In this document: piece by piece, positions 53,371-63,891 of the stretch
How the letters are laid out: every line of letters begins with the position of its first letter
Position numbering within the stretch: position 1 is the stretch's first letter
DNA from: Gammaproteobacteria bacterium Ga0074134
Lineage (GTDB): Bacteria > Pseudomonadota > Gammaproteobacteria > Ga0077554 > Ga007554
DNA length: 64,000 nt
Assembly (NCBI GenBank): GCA_001464965.1
Contig: LNEJ01000072.1
Coordinates: forward strand, 19,535-83,534
Direction of reading: 5' to 3'
Translations under genes and position numbers: made by a program
Notes under the pieces: model-generated
Databases searched by the model: none
Told to the model about the DNA's origin: nothing
Seen by the model: only the letters and a program-made list of their open reading frames with translations

Positions 53371-54102
53371 TTAGTTCAATAAATTTGAATGTGTGTCTGC
53401 GCTGATTTCGCGCATCTTGTTTTCAATCCAGGCCTCCGCCTCCGCGTTGATCTGAGATGCTGAGCGCCCGTCGCCCGCAATAGGCGGACCAATGACGAGC
53501 CGGATGGTGCCGGGCCGTTTAATGAATCCCCGCCGCGGCCAGAACTCGCCGGCATTGTGTGCCACCGGCACCACAGGATAACCGGTGTGATGGGCCAGCA
53601 TCGCGCCGCCAGGGGCATAGGGGCGTTTTTCGCCGGGCGCGACGCGCGTACCTTCCGGGAAAATAACCACCCAAAGGCCATCGGCCAGACGTCGCATACC
53701 CTGTTCCAGAAGTTGGCGCAAGGCCTTCCTGCCTGCTTTGCGGTCGATGGCGATGGGGTTGAGCATGGCCAGTCCCCAGCCGAAAAACGGCACCCACAGC
53801 AGTTCGCGTTTGAGCAGCCATACCTGTGGCGGAAAAACCCGCTGTAGCGCCAGCGTCTCCCAGGCGGACTGGTGCTTGCAAAGGATGATGCCGTTGGCCG
53901 GAGGGATGTTTTCCCGCCCCTCCACGGTGTAGCGCAGATGGCATGTTACCGCCAGCCACCATAGATTAAAACGCGACCATTGGGTGATGAAGGCATAGCG
54001 CTGCCGCAGCGGCAAAGGGAAAGTGAGCACGCTGAGCGGCGCAAAGACCAGCGTTGAGAGCGCCATGCCGAGGGAGAACAGGAGGGAGCGGAGGAAGAGC
54101 AT
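53371..54102 (-). CDS. plsC: 1-acylglycerol-3-phosphate acyltransferase (PlsC-like)
   Basis: The enzyme should acylate lysophosphatidate in phospholipid synthesis. The 243-aa product has an N-terminal membrane helix, the HX4(D/E) catalytic motif KHQSAWE (NGIILCKHQSAWETL) and FPEGTRVAPGEK. The start at ATG 54102 keeps the whole family match; the open frame extends to a GTG at 54147, over the GTAGGG repeat. Confidence 0.9.
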   Translation of the reverse strand: MLFLRSLLFSLGMALSTLVFAPLSVLTFPLPLRQRYAFITQWSRFNLWWLAVTCHLRYTVEGRENIPPANGIILCKHQSAWETLALQRVFPPQVWLLKRELLWVPFFGWGLAMLNPIAIDRKAGRKALRQLLEQGMRRLADGLWVVIFPEGTRVAPGEKRPYAPGGAMLAHHTGYPVVPVAHNAGEFWPRRGFIKRPGTIRLVIGPPIAGDGRSASQINAEAEAWIENKMREISADTHSNLLN

Positions 54103-54127
54103 GGAGTGCGCCGAAATATGAGCAGCC

Positions 54128-54148
54128 GTAGGGTGCGCCGCGCGCACC
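54128..54148. repeat. 21-bp dispersed repeat, GTAGGG type
   Basis: The sequence is identical to 47656-47676. It lies in the 53-base gap between glyS and plsC. Confidence 0.7.
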
Positions 54149-54155
54149 GTACGAT

Positions 54156-56339
54156 TTATGTCGCCAATTTGGAAATGTCGGCTACGTGGTTCATCAACTC
54201 CGCGAGCTGTTTGAGCAGGGCGAGGCGGTTGGCGCGCAGTGTGGCATCATCCACCATGACCATGACCTTGTCGAAGAAGGTGTCGACGGGTTCACGCAAG
54301 CTGGCCAGGAGTTTCATGGCGCCCTCGTAATTTCCTCTTTCGAATAATGCTTTAACTTCACCGTTCAATCCATTGATTTTCATGAAGAGATCATGCTCGG
54401 CTCTTTCGCTGAGCAGAGGTTCATGAACGATTTCCGGTATCGCATCCTTGGCGGTGCGGAGAATGTTGACGATGCGTTTGTTCGCCGCCGCCAGGCTTTC
54501 GGCCTCGGGGAGGTCACGAAATGCTTTTACTGCGTGGACGCGGCGGTCGAAGTCGTAGGGGCGAGAGGGATCTTTCGCCAGCACTGCCTCGAATACATCC
54601 GGGCGGATGCCCTGCTCGTGGTAATAGGCGCGCAGGCGTTCCATCATGAAGTCATAGAGCTGCTTTTGTACGTCGGCGTTAATGCTACAGGGCAGGTTTG
54701 CCGCCGCGACGCCGATGAGCCCATTCAAGTGCAGATCCAGCCTGCATTCAATCAGGATGCGCAGCGCTCCCAAGGCGGCGCGACGCAGGCCGTAAGGGTC
54801 CTTGTCGCCATTCGGTGCCTGGCCGATAGCGAAGATGCCGGCCAGGGTATCGAGTCTGTCCGCAATCGCCACTGCCTGGCCGGGAAGGCTCTGCGGTAGT
54901 GCGTCGCCCGCATGACGCGGCAGGTAATGTTCCTCGATAGATTGCGCCACTTGCGCGTCTTTACCGTCATGTTCGGCATAGTAGCGCCCCATGACGCCCT
55001 GAAGTTCGGGAAATTCGCTGACCATATTTGTCAGCAGGTCACATTTGCAAAGCATTGCGGCAGTTTCGGCATGTGCTTTTGCGTTTGGCTGAAGTGGGTC
55101 CTTAGTCGATTCCACTATCGTGCCAGCCAGATGCTTGATACGCATGGTTTTGTCATAAAGCGTGCCGAGCTTTTCCTCGAACACCACCGACTTGAGTTTT
55201 TCGAGGCGGCTGAGCAGCGGATGTTTACGATCCTGATCCCAGAAAAACGCGGCATCGCTCAGGCGCGGACGGATTACGCGTTCGTTGCCGGCGCGCACCT
55301 TGTCCGGGTCGCGGCTTTCGATGTTGCAGATGGTGATGAAGCAGGGCAGCAGTTTGCCCGCCTCGTTCACTACATGGAAATACTTCTGGTTGCCCTTCAT
55401 GGTGGAGATCAGCGCCTCCTGGGGTACACTCAGGAAGCGCGGCTCGAACTGGCCCAGCAGCGCCACCGGCCATTCCACCAGCGCAGTGACTTCGTCGAGC
55501 AGGGCGTCGTCGATCACCGCTGTGCCGCCGGCCGAGACGGCCTTCTCCTGCACCTGTCCATAGATCGCTTCGCGCCGCGCGGCAAAGTCCGGCATGACGC
55601 GGCCTTCGGTTTCCAGCAGCGGGGCGTAGGCGGCGGGTTCGGCCAGATACATGGAGACAGGGTGATGGAAGCGGTGCCCGCGCGTCTCGCGTCCGGTACG
55701 CACGCCGAGAATTTCGGCATCGACCACGTCATCGCCAAACAGCAGTACTACCCAATGCACCGGGCGAACGAATTCCACACGCGAGCTGCCCCAGCGCATG
55801 CGCTTGGGAATGGGTAAGGCGGCCAGTGCCTGTTCGATAATGGCGGGCAGCAATTCGGTGGTAGCACGGCCCACTTGGGTAGTGCGAAATGCCAGCCATG
55901 TGCCTTTTCCGATTTCCAGTTTTTCAAGCTGTTCCACTTCCACGCCACAGGAGCGGGCAAAGCCTTGGGTGGCTTTGGTAGGCAGGCCATTGTCGTCAAA
56001 CGCGGCATTTAGCGCTGGGCCACGGCGTTCGATCTGGCGGTCGGGCTGTTGGGTGGCGACATTTCCCACGATGACGGCTAGTCGTCGCGGGGTGGCGTAA
56101 TATTCGACACCCAAGAAGATCTCAGGGTCGTCGATTAGGTGGGGAGCTTGACTGGTAATTTTATGCCGACTTCTTGACGACTCTACGACTTTTTGTATGG
56201 GGATATTGAAATCCCGGATCTGGGCATCCCGAAGTCCTTGAGCTATGCCCCAGCAGAACGATTCAGCTAGCCGCAATAAGGCCTTGGGTGGCAATTCTTC
56301 CGTGCCGATTTCCACCAGCAGGTCACGATGCTGTGTCAT
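54156..56339 (-). CDS. glyS: Glycyl-tRNA synthetase beta subunit
   Basis: This is the beta chain of the bacterial alpha2-beta2 glycyl-tRNA synthetase, needed for tRNA binding. The 727-aa product begins [15 protein letters not shown] and has [18 protein letters not shown] and [20 protein letters not shown], typical of GlyS; the C-terminal domain is DALR-like. It overlaps glyQ by four bases (ATGA). Length is normal. Confidence 0.96.
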   Translation of the reverse strand: MTQHRDLLVEIGTEELPPKALLRLAESFCWGIAQGLRDAQIRDFNIPIQKVVESSRSRHKITSQAPHLIDDPEIFLGVEYYATPRRLAVIVGNVATQQPDRQIERRGPALNAAFDDNGLPTKATQGFARSCGVEVEQLEKLEIGKGTWLAFRTTQVGRATTELLPAIIEQALAALPIPKRMRWGSSRVEFVRPVHWVVLLFGDDVVDAEILGVRTGRETRGHRFHHPVSMYLAEPAAYAPLLETEGRVMPDFAARREAIYGQVQEKAVSAGGTAVIDDALLDEVTALVEWPVALLGQFEPRFLSVPQEALISTMKGNQKYFHVVNEAGKLLPCFITICNIESRDPDKVRAGNERVIRPRLSDAAFFWDQDRKHPLLSRLEKLKSVVFEEKLGTLYDKTMRIKHLAGTIVESTKDPLQPNAKAHAETAAMLCKCDLLTNMVSEFPELQGVMGRYYAEHDGKDAQVAQSIEEHYLPRHAGDALPQSLPGQAVAIADRLDTLAGIFAIGQAPNGDKDPYGLRRAALGALRILIECRLDLHLNGLIGVAAANLPCSINADVQKQLYDFMMERLRAYYHEQGIRPDVFEAVLAKDPSRPYDFDRRVHAVKAFRDLPEAESLAAANKRIVNILRTAKDAIPEIVHEPLLSERAEHDLFMKINGLNGEVKALFERGNYEGAMKLLASLREPVDTFFDKVMVMVDDATLRANRLALLKQLAELMNHVADISKLAT

Positions 56340-57298
56340 GACGCACCTCCCGCAGTCGCGGTCTGCGCCCCAGCTTCCATCATGGGGAAACCCAGTGCCT
56401 CGCGGCGTTTGTAATAGGCCTCCGCCACAGCACGCGCCAGGGTGCGCACGCGCAGGATGTAACGTTGGCGTTCAGTCACGGAAATCGCGCGGCGCGCATC
56501 GAGCAGGTTGAAGGTGTGCGAGGCCTTGAGCACCATTTCATAGGCGGGCAGCGGCAATCCCGCCTCGATCAGTTTGCTGCTCTCGCGTTCACAGGTATCG
56601 AACCAGCCAAACAGCGATGCAACATCGGCATGTTCAAAATTGTAGGTGGACATCTCCACCTCGTTCTGATGAAACACATCCCCATAGGTCACTTTGCTGG
56701 CGCCGGGTCCGCCGGTCCACGTCAGATCAAACACGCTCTCCACACCTTGCAGGTACATGGCGATGCGCTCCAGCCCATAGGTGATCTCGCCGGTCACCGG
56801 CTGGCATTCCAGCCCGCCCACCTGCTGGAAATAGGTGAACTGCGTCACTTCCATGCCGTTCAGCCACACCTCCCAGCCCAGGCCCCACGCGCCCAGCGTC
56901 GGCGATTCCCAGTTGTCCTCGACAAAGCGGATGTCATGCACCAGCGGGTCGATGCCCAGCATCTTCAGCGAGCCGAGGTACAGATCCTGGATGTCGAGCG
57001 GCGACGGCTTGAGGATCACCTGAAACTGGTAATAGTGCTGCAGGCGGTTGGGGTTTTCGCCGTAGCGCCCATCGGTGGGGCGGCGCGAAGGCTGCACGTA
57101 AGCGGCACGCCACGGCTCGGGGCCGATGGCGCGCAGAAAAGTGGCGGAATGGAACGTGCCCGCTCCGACTTCCATATCGTAAGGCTGCAACAGCACGCAA
57201 CCCTGCGCAGCCCAGTAATTCTGGAGCGCCAGGATCAGGCCCTGGAAGGTGGAGACGTCAGGGGACGGGACGTTGCCAGAAGGAGTGGTGTATGTCAA
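56336..57298 (-). CDS. glyQ: Glycyl-tRNA synthetase alpha subunit
   Basis: This is the catalytic alpha chain. The 320-aa product has [40 protein letters not shown], and [18 protein letters not shown], with the class II motifs of GlyQ. It precedes glyS in an operon. Length is usual. Confidence 0.97.
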   Translation of the reverse strand: MTYTTPSGNVPSPDVSTFQGLILALQNYWAAQGCVLLQPYDMEVGAGTFHSATFLRAIGPEPWRAAYVQPSRRPTDGRYGENPNRLQHYYQFQVILKPSPLDIQDLYLGSLKMLGIDPLVHDIRFVEDNWESPTLGAWGLGWEVWLNGMEVTQFTYFQQVGGLECQPVTGEITYGLERIAMYLQGVESVFDLTWTGGPGASKVTYGDVFHQNEVEMSTYNFEHADVASLFGWFDTCERESSKLIEAGLPLPAYEMVLKASHTFNLLDARRAISVTERQRYILRVRTLARAVAEAYYKRREALGFPMMEAGAQTATAGGAS

Positions 57299-57414
57299 AA
57301 CAAACCCTTTTATTCATAAATGGAGCGTGGCGCAAAGTATAGCCGGTACAGGCGGGTTTATGTAGTCTGGCAGGTCGGCCATGCGCGCTACGGCTTTGCC
57401 GGAGAGGAGGTTTG

Positions 57415-57545
57415 AGAACCTGTTCACGATCTCGCTGAAGGGCGCATCGCGGCGTTAAAAGTGGCCTCAAAATGCTCACATACTCCGTGTATGCTCCGCT
57501 TTTTCGGCCACTTTTGCCTTGCGCTGCATCCCTTGATCGAGAAAT
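57415..57545 (+). repeat. Dispersed palindromic repeat, copy C (one arm cut short)
   Basis: The left arm AGAACCTGTTCACGATCTCG (57415-57434) and the core are complete. At the right end only CGAGA of the arm is left before aspC coding sequence. The inner stem has changed to AAAAGTGGCC/GGCCACTTTT. It supplies the aspC stop codon. Confidence 0.88.
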
Positions 57546-58716
57546 CCTTCATCCTCCGCAACGCTTCCCGCAGGTTGTCCATATGGGTGGCGAACGACAG
57601 GCGCATGTACCCCGGCGCGCCGAAGGCCGATCCCGGCACCAGGGCTACGCCGGTTTCATTGAGCAGGTATTCCGCCAGTTCCACGTCGCTGGTGATCCCG
57701 TCCAGGGCGTCGATTACACCCTGCATGCAGGGGAAGGCGTAAAACGCCCCTTGTGAGGGCAGGCATTTGACCCCATTAATCGTATTCAGCTCCGCCACCA
57801 CGAAGTCATGGCGTTCCTTGAAGGCTGCAAGCATGGTCTGAATGCAGGACTGGTCGCCTTCCAGAGCGGCTTGCGCGGCCACCTGGGAAATAGAGGCGGG
57901 GTTGGAGGTGCTTTGTGACTGGACGTTGGTCATGGCCTCGATGAGCGAGGCCGGGCCTGCGGCATAGCCGATGCGCCACCCGGTCATGGAATAGGCCTTG
58001 GATACGCCATTCAGCATGATGGTGCGCTCATAGAGATCAGGGCAGGCGTTAAGGATGTTGCAGAAGGGCGCTTCGCTCCACAGGATATGCTCGTACATAT
58101 CGTCATTGGCGATCAGCACCTGCGGATAATCGCGCAGCACTGCGCCCAAGGCCTCCAGTTCGGCGCGGGTGTAGGCAACGCCGGTGGGGTTGGAGGGGCT
58201 GTTGATGATAAACAGCCGGGTCTTGGGTGTAATGGCGGCGCGCAATTGTCCGGGAGTGATCTTGAAGCCTTGTTCGATGCCCGCATAAACAATGACAGGC
58301 TGGCCGTCGGCGAGCAGCACCATGTCGGGATAAGATACCCAATAAGGCGCGGGGATGATCACCTCGTCGCCAGGATTGAGCAGCGCCTGAGCCAGGTTAT
58401 AGAAGCTCTGCTTGCCGCCACACGACACCAGGATCTGATTTGGCGCATAGTTAAGGCCGTTGTCGCGCGCAAACTTGGCTATAATGGCCTTCTTCAGGCC
58501 GGGGATGCCGCCCACGGCGGTATATTTGGTGAAGCCATTATGAATGGCCTGGATGGCGGCCTGTTTGATGTGCTCCGGCGTGTCGAAATCCGGTTCTCCC
58601 GCACCCAGGCCAATGATGTCGCGTCCCGCGGCTTTGAGCTGCGCTGCGCGCGCCGTGACGGCGAGGGTGGGTGATGGTTTGATGCGTTGGACGCGATTGG
58701 AAAGTTGAATGTTCAA
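57424..58716 (-). CDS. Aspartate/aromatic aminotransferase with repeat-derived C-terminus
   Basis: The PLP-dependent class I aminotransferase (AspC/AatA group) should interconvert aspartate and oxaloacetate or related pairs. It has SPTLAVTARAAQLKAAGRDI, GEPDFDTPEH, PLP-binding region NSPSNPTGVAYT, and the Schiff-base lysine in GVSKAYSMTGWRIGYAAG. A TTG start at 58716 has AGGA eight bases upstream and gives MNIQLSNRVQ; an upstream TTG at 58746 has no spacing. After RRMKDF near residue 394 the last 36 residues come from the dispersed repeat, replacing any family C-terminus. Confidence 0.85.
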   Translation of the reverse strand: MNIQLSNRVQRIKPSPTLAVTARAAQLKAAGRDIIGLGAGEPDFDTPEHIKQAAIQAIHNGFTKYTAVGGIPGLKKAIIAKFARDNGLNYAPNQILVSCGGKQSFYNLAQALLNPGDEVIIPAPYWVSYPDMVLLADGQPVIVYAGIEQGFKITPGQLRAAITPKTRLFIINSPSNPTGVAYTRAELEALGAVLRDYPQVLIANDDMYEHILWSEAPFCNILNACPDLYERTIMLNGVSKAYSMTGWRIGYAAGPASLIEAMTNVQSQSTSNPASISQVAAQAALEGDQSCIQTMLAAFKERHDFVVAELNTINGVKCLPSQGAFYAFPCMQGVIDALDGITSDVELAEYLLNETGVALVPGSAFGAPGYMRLSFATHMDNLREALRRMKDFSIKGCSARQKWPKKRSIHGVCEHFEATFNAAMRPSARS

Positions 58717-58786
58717 GCCAGTGTTCCTGAATAGTCTGAATCTCAACCTTTAATAATACTTGAATAGCGGCATTACCAAAATCCCC

Positions 58787-60811
58787 ATGAGCAAAACTTT
58801 TCATATCGATGTGCCCATGACGCCTGCGGGCGACCAGCCTGCGGCGATCAGCGCCCTGGTGGAAGGGGTGGAGGCCGGCCTGGCGCAGCAAACACTGCTG
58901 GGCGTGACCGGCTCGGGCAAGACCTTCACCATCGCCAATGTCATTCAGGCCGTGCAGCGGCCCACCTTGATCCTGGCCCCCAACAAGACATTGGCGGCCC
59001 AGCTTTATGGGGAAATGCGCGATTTCTTCCCAGGCAACGCTGTGGAATATTTCGTTTCCTATTACGACTACTACCAGCCCGAGGCCTATGTCCCTGCCTC
59101 GGATACCTATATAGAGAAGGATTCCTCGATCAACGAGCACATCGAGCAGATGCGCCTGTCTGCCACCAAGGCGCTGCTGCAACGCAGGGATTGCATCATC
59201 GTCGCCACCGTGTCCGCCATTTACGGCCTGGGTGATCCGCAGGCCTATCTGAGCATGGTGCTGCACGTGGTGCGCGGTGAAACGATCAATCAGCGTGACC
59301 TGCTGCGCCGCCTCGCCGATCTGCAATACACGCGCAACGACATCGAGCTGCACCGCGCCAATTATCGCGTGCGCGGCGAGGTGATCGACATCTTTCCCGC
59401 GGAATCCGACCGCGAGGCACTGCGTATCGAACTGTTCGACGATGAAGTCGAGTCCCTGGCTTGGTTTGATCCTCTGACGGGCGAGATCCTGCGCCGCGTG
59501 CCGCGCGTGACGATCTTTCCCAAGAGCCACTACGTGACGCCGCGCCAGACCTTGCTCGATGCCATAGAGCAGATCAAGGACGAGTTGCGCGAGCGGCTGG
59601 ATTACCTGTACGCCCAGAACAAACTGGTCGAGGCGCAGCGTCTGGAGCAGCGCACGCGCTTTGATATCGAGATGATCATGGAGCTCGGTTATTGCTCGGG
59701 CATCGAAAACTACTCGCGCTACCTGTCGGGCCGCCCGGCAGGCGAGCCGCCGCCGACGCTGTTTGATTACCTGCCGAGTGGCGCGCTGCTGGTGATCGAC
59801 GAAAGTCACGTCACCCTGCCGCAACTGGGCGCCATGTACAAAGGCGACCGCTCGCGCAAGGAAAACCTGGTGAATTACGGTTTCCGCATGCCATCGGCGC
59901 TGGATAATCGCCCACTGCGCTTCGAGGAATTCGAGCGCATCGCGCCGCAGACTATTTATGTCTCCGCCACGCCCAGCACGTATGAGCTGGAACACTCTGG
60001 GGCGGTAGTCGAGCAGGTGGTGCGTCCCACTGGCCTGGTCGATCCCGAAATCGAGATACGCCCGGTGGGCACGCAGGTGGATGATCTGCTGTCGGAGATC
60101 AAAAAGCGCGCCGCGATTAGCGAGCGCGTTCTGGTGACCACGCTTACCAAGCGCATGTCCGAGGATCTCACCGACTATCTCACCGACCACGGCGTTAAAG
60201 TGCGCTATCTGCACTCGGACATCGACACCGTGGAACGTGTCGAGATCATCCGCGACCTGCGGCTGGGCAAGTTTGACGTGCTGGTGGGCATCAACCTGCT
60301 GCGCGAGGGGCTGGATATTCCCGAGGTGTCGCTGGTGGCCATTCTTGATGCTGACAAAGAGGGCTTTTTACGCTCCGAGCGCTCCCTCATCCAGACCATC
60401 GGCCGTGCCGCACGTAATTTGCACGGCAGAGCGATACTCTATGCCGACCGGATCACCGGCTCCATGGAGCGCGCCATCGGCGAGACCGAGCGTCGCCGCA
60501 ACAAACAGATCGCCTACAATGAAGCGCACGGCATTACCCCGCGCGGTGTGGAAAAAACCATTTCCGATATCATGGAAGGGGCCTATCCGGGCAGTCCCGG
60601 TTCGCCCAAGCAATATGCCCAGGTAGCCGATGAAATAGCGACGTATGCCGCGCTATCGCCCGAGAAGCTGATGCAAAAAATCAAGAAGCTGGAACAGCAA
60701 ATGTACAAGCACGCACGTGACCTGGAGTTCGAAGAGGCGGGCCGCATCCGTGATGAGATTCACAAGATCCAGCAGTATGGATTGGGGATGCCGGATATGA
60801 AGGCGGGATGA
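58787..60811 (+). CDS. uvrB: UvrABC system protein B
   Basis: UvrB is the damage-verifying helicase-like subunit of nucleotide excision repair. The 674-aa product has Walker [12 protein letters not shown], the beta-hairpin [20 protein letters not shown] region, helicase motifs [14 protein letters not shown] and QTIGRAARN, and a C-terminal UVR domain ([20 protein letters not shown]). Length is standard. It diverges from the aminotransferase gene across about 70 bases that must hold both promoters. Confidence 0.97.
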   Translation: MSKTFHIDVPMTPAGDQPAAISALVEGVEAGLAQQTLLGVTGSGKTFTIANVIQAVQRPTLILAPNKTLAAQLYGEMRDFFPGNAVEYFVSYYDYYQPEAYVPASDTYIEKDSSINEHIEQMRLSATKALLQRRDCIIVATVSAIYGLGDPQAYLSMVLHVVRGETINQRDLLRRLADLQYTRNDIELHRANYRVRGEVIDIFPAESDREALRIELFDDEVESLAWFDPLTGEILRRVPRVTIFPKSHYVTPRQTLLDAIEQIKDELRERLDYLYAQNKLVEAQRLEQRTRFDIEMIMELGYCSGIENYSRYLSGRPAGEPPPTLFDYLPSGALLVIDESHVTLPQLGAMYKGDRSRKENLVNYGFRMPSALDNRPLRFEEFERIAPQTIYVSATPSTYELEHSGAVVEQVVRPTGLVDPEIEIRPVGTQVDDLLSEIKKRAAISERVLVTTLTKRMSEDLTDYLTDHGVKVRYLHSDIDTVERVEIIRDLRLGKFDVLVGINLLREGLDIPEVSLVAILDADKEGFLRSERSLIQTIGRAARNLHGRAILYADRITGSMERAIGETERRRNKQIAYNEAHGITPRGVEKTISDIMEGAYPGSPGSPKQYAQVADEIATYAALSPEKLMQKIKKLEQQMYKHARDLEFEEAGRIRDEIHKIQQYGLGMPDMKAG

Positions 60812-60831
60812 ATTTCGTGGGGGATAAAAAG

Positions 60832-60883
60832 CTGATATGCCACCGAAGGATTTCCTCGGCGGCATATCAGGTTAACGTTTTTT
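60832..60883 (+). terminator. Terminator after uvrB
   Basis: Arms CTGATATGCC (60832) and GGCATATCAG (60861-60870), with inner CCGA/TCGG pairing, form a long hairpin. GTTAACGTTTTTTA follows, giving the T-run. It is 20 bases past the uvrB stop. Confidence 0.8.
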
Positions 60884-61170
60884 AGAAGGCAAAGAACAAC
60901 CTCACGCTGGCATAATCCATTTTCTTGGAATCCACCGGTGCAGCACCCTCGACACCGGCCTTCTGCAACTCCTTCACATAGGCAGCGGTGAGCTTGATGT
61001 TCTGGTAGGGTGCATAGACAAGCGCAGCGGCTGCCTGCGACTCGATTGCATTGCTTGAATAACCATTGTCGGTGCGATCAAAACGCGCCATTACCATTCA
61101 GCTGCGCTGGATTTTGTACTCTCCCTGCAACGCAAAGCCGGTATCTGTATTGCTGTCGTCGTAATAGAGC
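60882..61170 (-). pseudogene. Remnant of an outer-membrane porin
   Basis: The last 71 codons (60882-61097) read VMARFDRTDNGYSSNAIESQ, ALVYAPYQNIKLTAAYVKEL and end in DYASVRLFFAF, a classic beta-barrel C-terminus with terminal Phe. The frame upstream (GFALQGEYKIQRS) is broken by TGA immediately before. No signal peptide or start is seen to the right. It is a decayed porin fragment. Confidence 0.65.
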
Positions 61171-61527
61171 TAAGATAGGCGAACAATATCAATTCAAGAT
61201 TAAGGTGCTGCGAACAGCTTGCTGAACTTGGGGAGATGCGCGCGCAGCAATTATTCCCCAGCATCTCCGTCACGTTTGAGCAGTGTTGTTTGATTTTCTT
61301 GTCCTATAGAATAGGGTGATGTATTGCCTGTAGTTGCCTGGCGTTAATCTTGCTTTAAGCATAGCTGCGTAATATGCATCCCATAGCAAGGCATAGGGTC
61401 TTGCCGGTTTTTGAGACAGGGGGCGATCATGCATAGTGCAGGCAAAAATTTTCTAGCCAACCCGGCAACAGTGGGCGCATCGGTTGGCGTGCGCTCTTCC
61501 AGGTCACCAGCAGGTGAGGCTCGGACA
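61171..61527. other. Upstream region of the cytochrome b561 gene, no gene seen
   Basis: This region contains no convincing gene. It may hold the promoter of the cytochrome b561 and two-component genes; no clear elements were identified. Confidence 0.5.
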
Positions 61528-62106
61528 ATGAAATACAATAAATTGACACGCTGGCTGCATGCTGGTATTGCGCTGGGCGTTACCGTGCAGCTATCGCTCA
61601 GTTTGGTTATGGAAACACCAAGGCCTGGCCGTCCTTTTGGCGACCTGGAAGCCGCAGCTTTTGAATCTCACGAAGTGATTGGATTATTTGTCCTCGGCGT
61701 GTTGTTGTTGCACTGGCTTTTTCTATTGACTGGTCATGCCCGCCTGGGGAAGGAGCATTTGTTCCCGTGGTTTTCCCGGCAGCGCCGCAATGCCGTGATT
61801 GAAGAAATCAAACAGCAGTGGGCGCGGCGCCGCTTGGATGACACGCAACAAATCAGCGCCCTTGCCGGTGCAACTCATGGCCTCGGCCTGCTGGTGACGA
61901 GCATCATGGCGATAACCGGCGTCATCGTCTACTTCGGCATGGCGGAAAATGGTGCGATGCCGCCCGCCGTGGATTTCATCAAGGAAACGCACAGTTTTTT
62001 TGCAACGTTTATGTGGATCTATCTGATCGGTCATGCGGGCATTGGGATGATCCACCAGTGGCTGGGGCATCACACAGTTTCCGATATGTTTGATTTGCGA
62101 AAATAG
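61528..62106 (+). CDS. Cytochrome b561-type membrane protein
   Basis: The 192-aa protein is a four-helix di-haem b561-type cytochrome (LTRWLHAGIALGVTVQLSLS; ESHEVIGLFVLGVLLLHWLF; THGLGLLVTSIMAITG; THSFFATFMWIYLIGHAGIG), each helix with a candidate haem His. It likely passes electrons between the quinone pool and a periplasmic partner. ATG 61528 is chosen; the in-frame upstream stretch to 61411 has no membrane or family match. It precedes a two-component system by 12 bases, so they may share a transcript. Confidence 0.85.
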   Translation: MKYNKLTRWLHAGIALGVTVQLSLSLVMETPRPGRPFGDLEAAAFESHEVIGLFVLGVLLLHWLFLLTGHARLGKEHLFPWFSRQRRNAVIEEIKQQWARRRLDDTQQISALAGATHGLGLLVTSIMAITGVIVYFGMAENGAMPPAVDFIKETHSFFATFMWIYLIGHAGIGMIHQWLGHHTVSDMFDLRK

Positions 62107-62118
62107 CAGATTTGGAAG

Positions 62119-62781
62119 ATGCGTTTACTGCTTGTGGAAGATGATTTAATGATAGGTGAAAGCATCCGCCAGGGAATGCGCCAGGACGGGTTCACCGTGG
62201 ATTGGGTGCAGGACGGTAGAGCGGCGGATCTGGCATTGGCGAGTGAGCCCTACGACCTGATGTTGCTTGATCTGGGCCTGCCGCGTAAATCCGGTCTGGA
62301 TATTCTCAAGGATGTGCGGCGGCGCGGTAATACACTGCCCATCCTGATTGTCACGGCGCGTGATTCCGTGGCGGACCGCGTGGCGGGTCTGGATAGCGGC
62401 GCGGATGATTATCTGGTCAAACCTTTTGATCTCGACGAGCTGGCGGCGCATATCCGCGCCTTGCTCAGGCGTCATGCCGGAAGGGTGCAGCCTCTGATCG
62501 TTCATGGTGAGTTGAGTCTCAATCCGGTGACCCACGAGGTCATTTTTCAGGGCCGCAACATCGTGCTCTCGGCGCGTGAGTTCGCATTACTCCATACTCT
62601 GATTGAAAAGCCAGGCGCGGTATTGTCACGCGCGCAACTCGAAGAAAAACTCTATGGCTGGGGAGAGGAAGTGGAAAGCAATGCCTTGGTCGCGCACATC
62701 CACAATTTGCGCAAGAAGCTCGGTGCGGATATGGTACGTAATGTGCGGGGCGTTGGGTACATGATCGCAGCGGCGCAATGA
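62119..62781 (+). CDS. OmpR-family response regulator (QseB/PmrA-like)
   Basis: The 220-aa regulator has a receiver domain with acidic pocket VEDD, phosphoacceptor Asp in YDLMLLDLGLP, and KPFDLDEL, then a winged-helix DNA-binding domain (LSAREFALLHTLIEKPGAVLSR; VESNALVAHIHNLRKKLG). It overlaps the kinase gene by four bases. The kinase is damaged (see next), so it may lack its own phosphodonor. Confidence 0.93.
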   Translation: MRLLLVEDDLMIGESIRQGMRQDGFTVDWVQDGRAADLALASEPYDLMLLDLGLPRKSGLDILKDVRRRGNTLPILIVTARDSVADRVAGLDSGADDYLVKPFDLDELAAHIRALLRRHAGRVQPLIVHGELSLNPVTHEVIFQGRNIVLSAREFALLHTLIEKPGAVLSRAQLEEKLYGWGEEVESNALVAHIHNLRKKLGADMVRNVRGVGYMIAAAQ

Positions 62782-63861
62782 TTTCAATCCGCCGCCGGTT
62801 GCTATTATGGCTTTTGTCGATAGTGGTTGTAATGGGGGCGGTTGCCAGTGTCGCCACTTATCTTGAAGCGCAAGAAGAGCTGGACGAGCTGTTTGATCAT
62901 CAATTGCACCAGATTGGGTTAACCTTGCTGCGCCAATCGACCTTGTCTACCTTGCCCCCCTCCCGGCTTATTGTGGGTGACGAGCTGGAGAACAGCCCGA
63001 TCGTGAGTCAGGTATGGGACAACAGTGGCAGGTTGGTGTACAGCTCGCATCCTGCCTCGGCCTTGCCGCACTTTTCTGTGCAGGGACTGGCGAGCATAGT
63101 CTGGAAGAATGAATCATGGCGCATCTTTACGACGGCAAGCCGTAGCCTGACTGTCCAAGTTGCCCAGCCCCTCATGGTGCGCCAAAAAATGTCCGCTGAC
63201 ATCGGTGTGCGGTTATTGATCCCAGTGCTGATACTGTTTCCCATGATGGCATTATTGGTGTGGGTAGCCATCGGGCGGGGCTTGTTGCCGTTGCGCCGCA
63301 TAGCGGGCGGCAGCGATGGAAACTCTCAAGCTCGGCATTGCGCGTGCCATCCATCTGGTGCAACAGTTGCTGATCATGTCGCGTCTTGAGCCGGAGGCGA
63401 TGCCGAGGCCCTACACCCTGGTTGAGCTTGAGCCTCTGGTGAAGCTCGTGCTGATCGAACACGCTCCGCTGGCGCAAAACAAGGGCATTGACCTCGGGTT
63501 GGTGCATGTAGAGTCCGCCAGTATCATGGGTGATGCTGATAACCTGCGCATTATGCTGGGCAACCTTATTGATAATGCCATTCGTTACACCCCCGGCGGC
63601 GGGCGAGTGGATCTCAGTCTCCGTACCCAGGCGGACTATGTTTTGCTGGAAGTGCAGGATAACGGCATCGGCATACCCGCAGAGGAGCGCCTGCGCGTGT
63701 TTGATCGTTTTTACCGGCAACTGGGGAGCGGCGAACAGGGTAGCGGCTTGGGGCTGGCTATCGTCAAAAGAATTGCCGATCACCATAAGGCCGAAATAAT
63801 GCTGGATGAGGGGATTGATCGTACGGGACTGAAAGTTACCGTGCGCTTCCGGGGAGGGTGA
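62778..63861 (+). pseudogene. Sensor histidine kinase missing its phosphoacceptor region
   Basis: This QseC-type kinase begins with a membrane helix, a periplasmic sensor region and a second helix (MMALLVWVAIGRGLLPLRRIA). After about residue 175, at base 63310, the frame shifts into METLKLGIARAIHLVQQLL, which is the end of the dimerisation domain, and continues with the ATPase domain (NLIDNAIRYTP, VQDNGIGIPAEERLRVFDRF, GSGLGLAIVKRI). The HAMP end and the phosphoacceptor His helix (usually about 85 residues) are missing. A deletion with frameshift, or an assembly error, explains this. Confidence 0.85.
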
Positions 63862-63891
63862 GCGCTTTACACGTTCGGTCGTGCTGTCACC

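Noticed and set aside
58538..60214. 558-aa open frame on the minus strand
   Set aside because: It lies antisense to uvrB, whose motifs are clear, and has no family features; it reflects codon bias.
61091..61273. 60-aa minus-strand frame near the porin remnant
   Set aside because: It overlaps the porin remnant in a different frame and resembles nothing.
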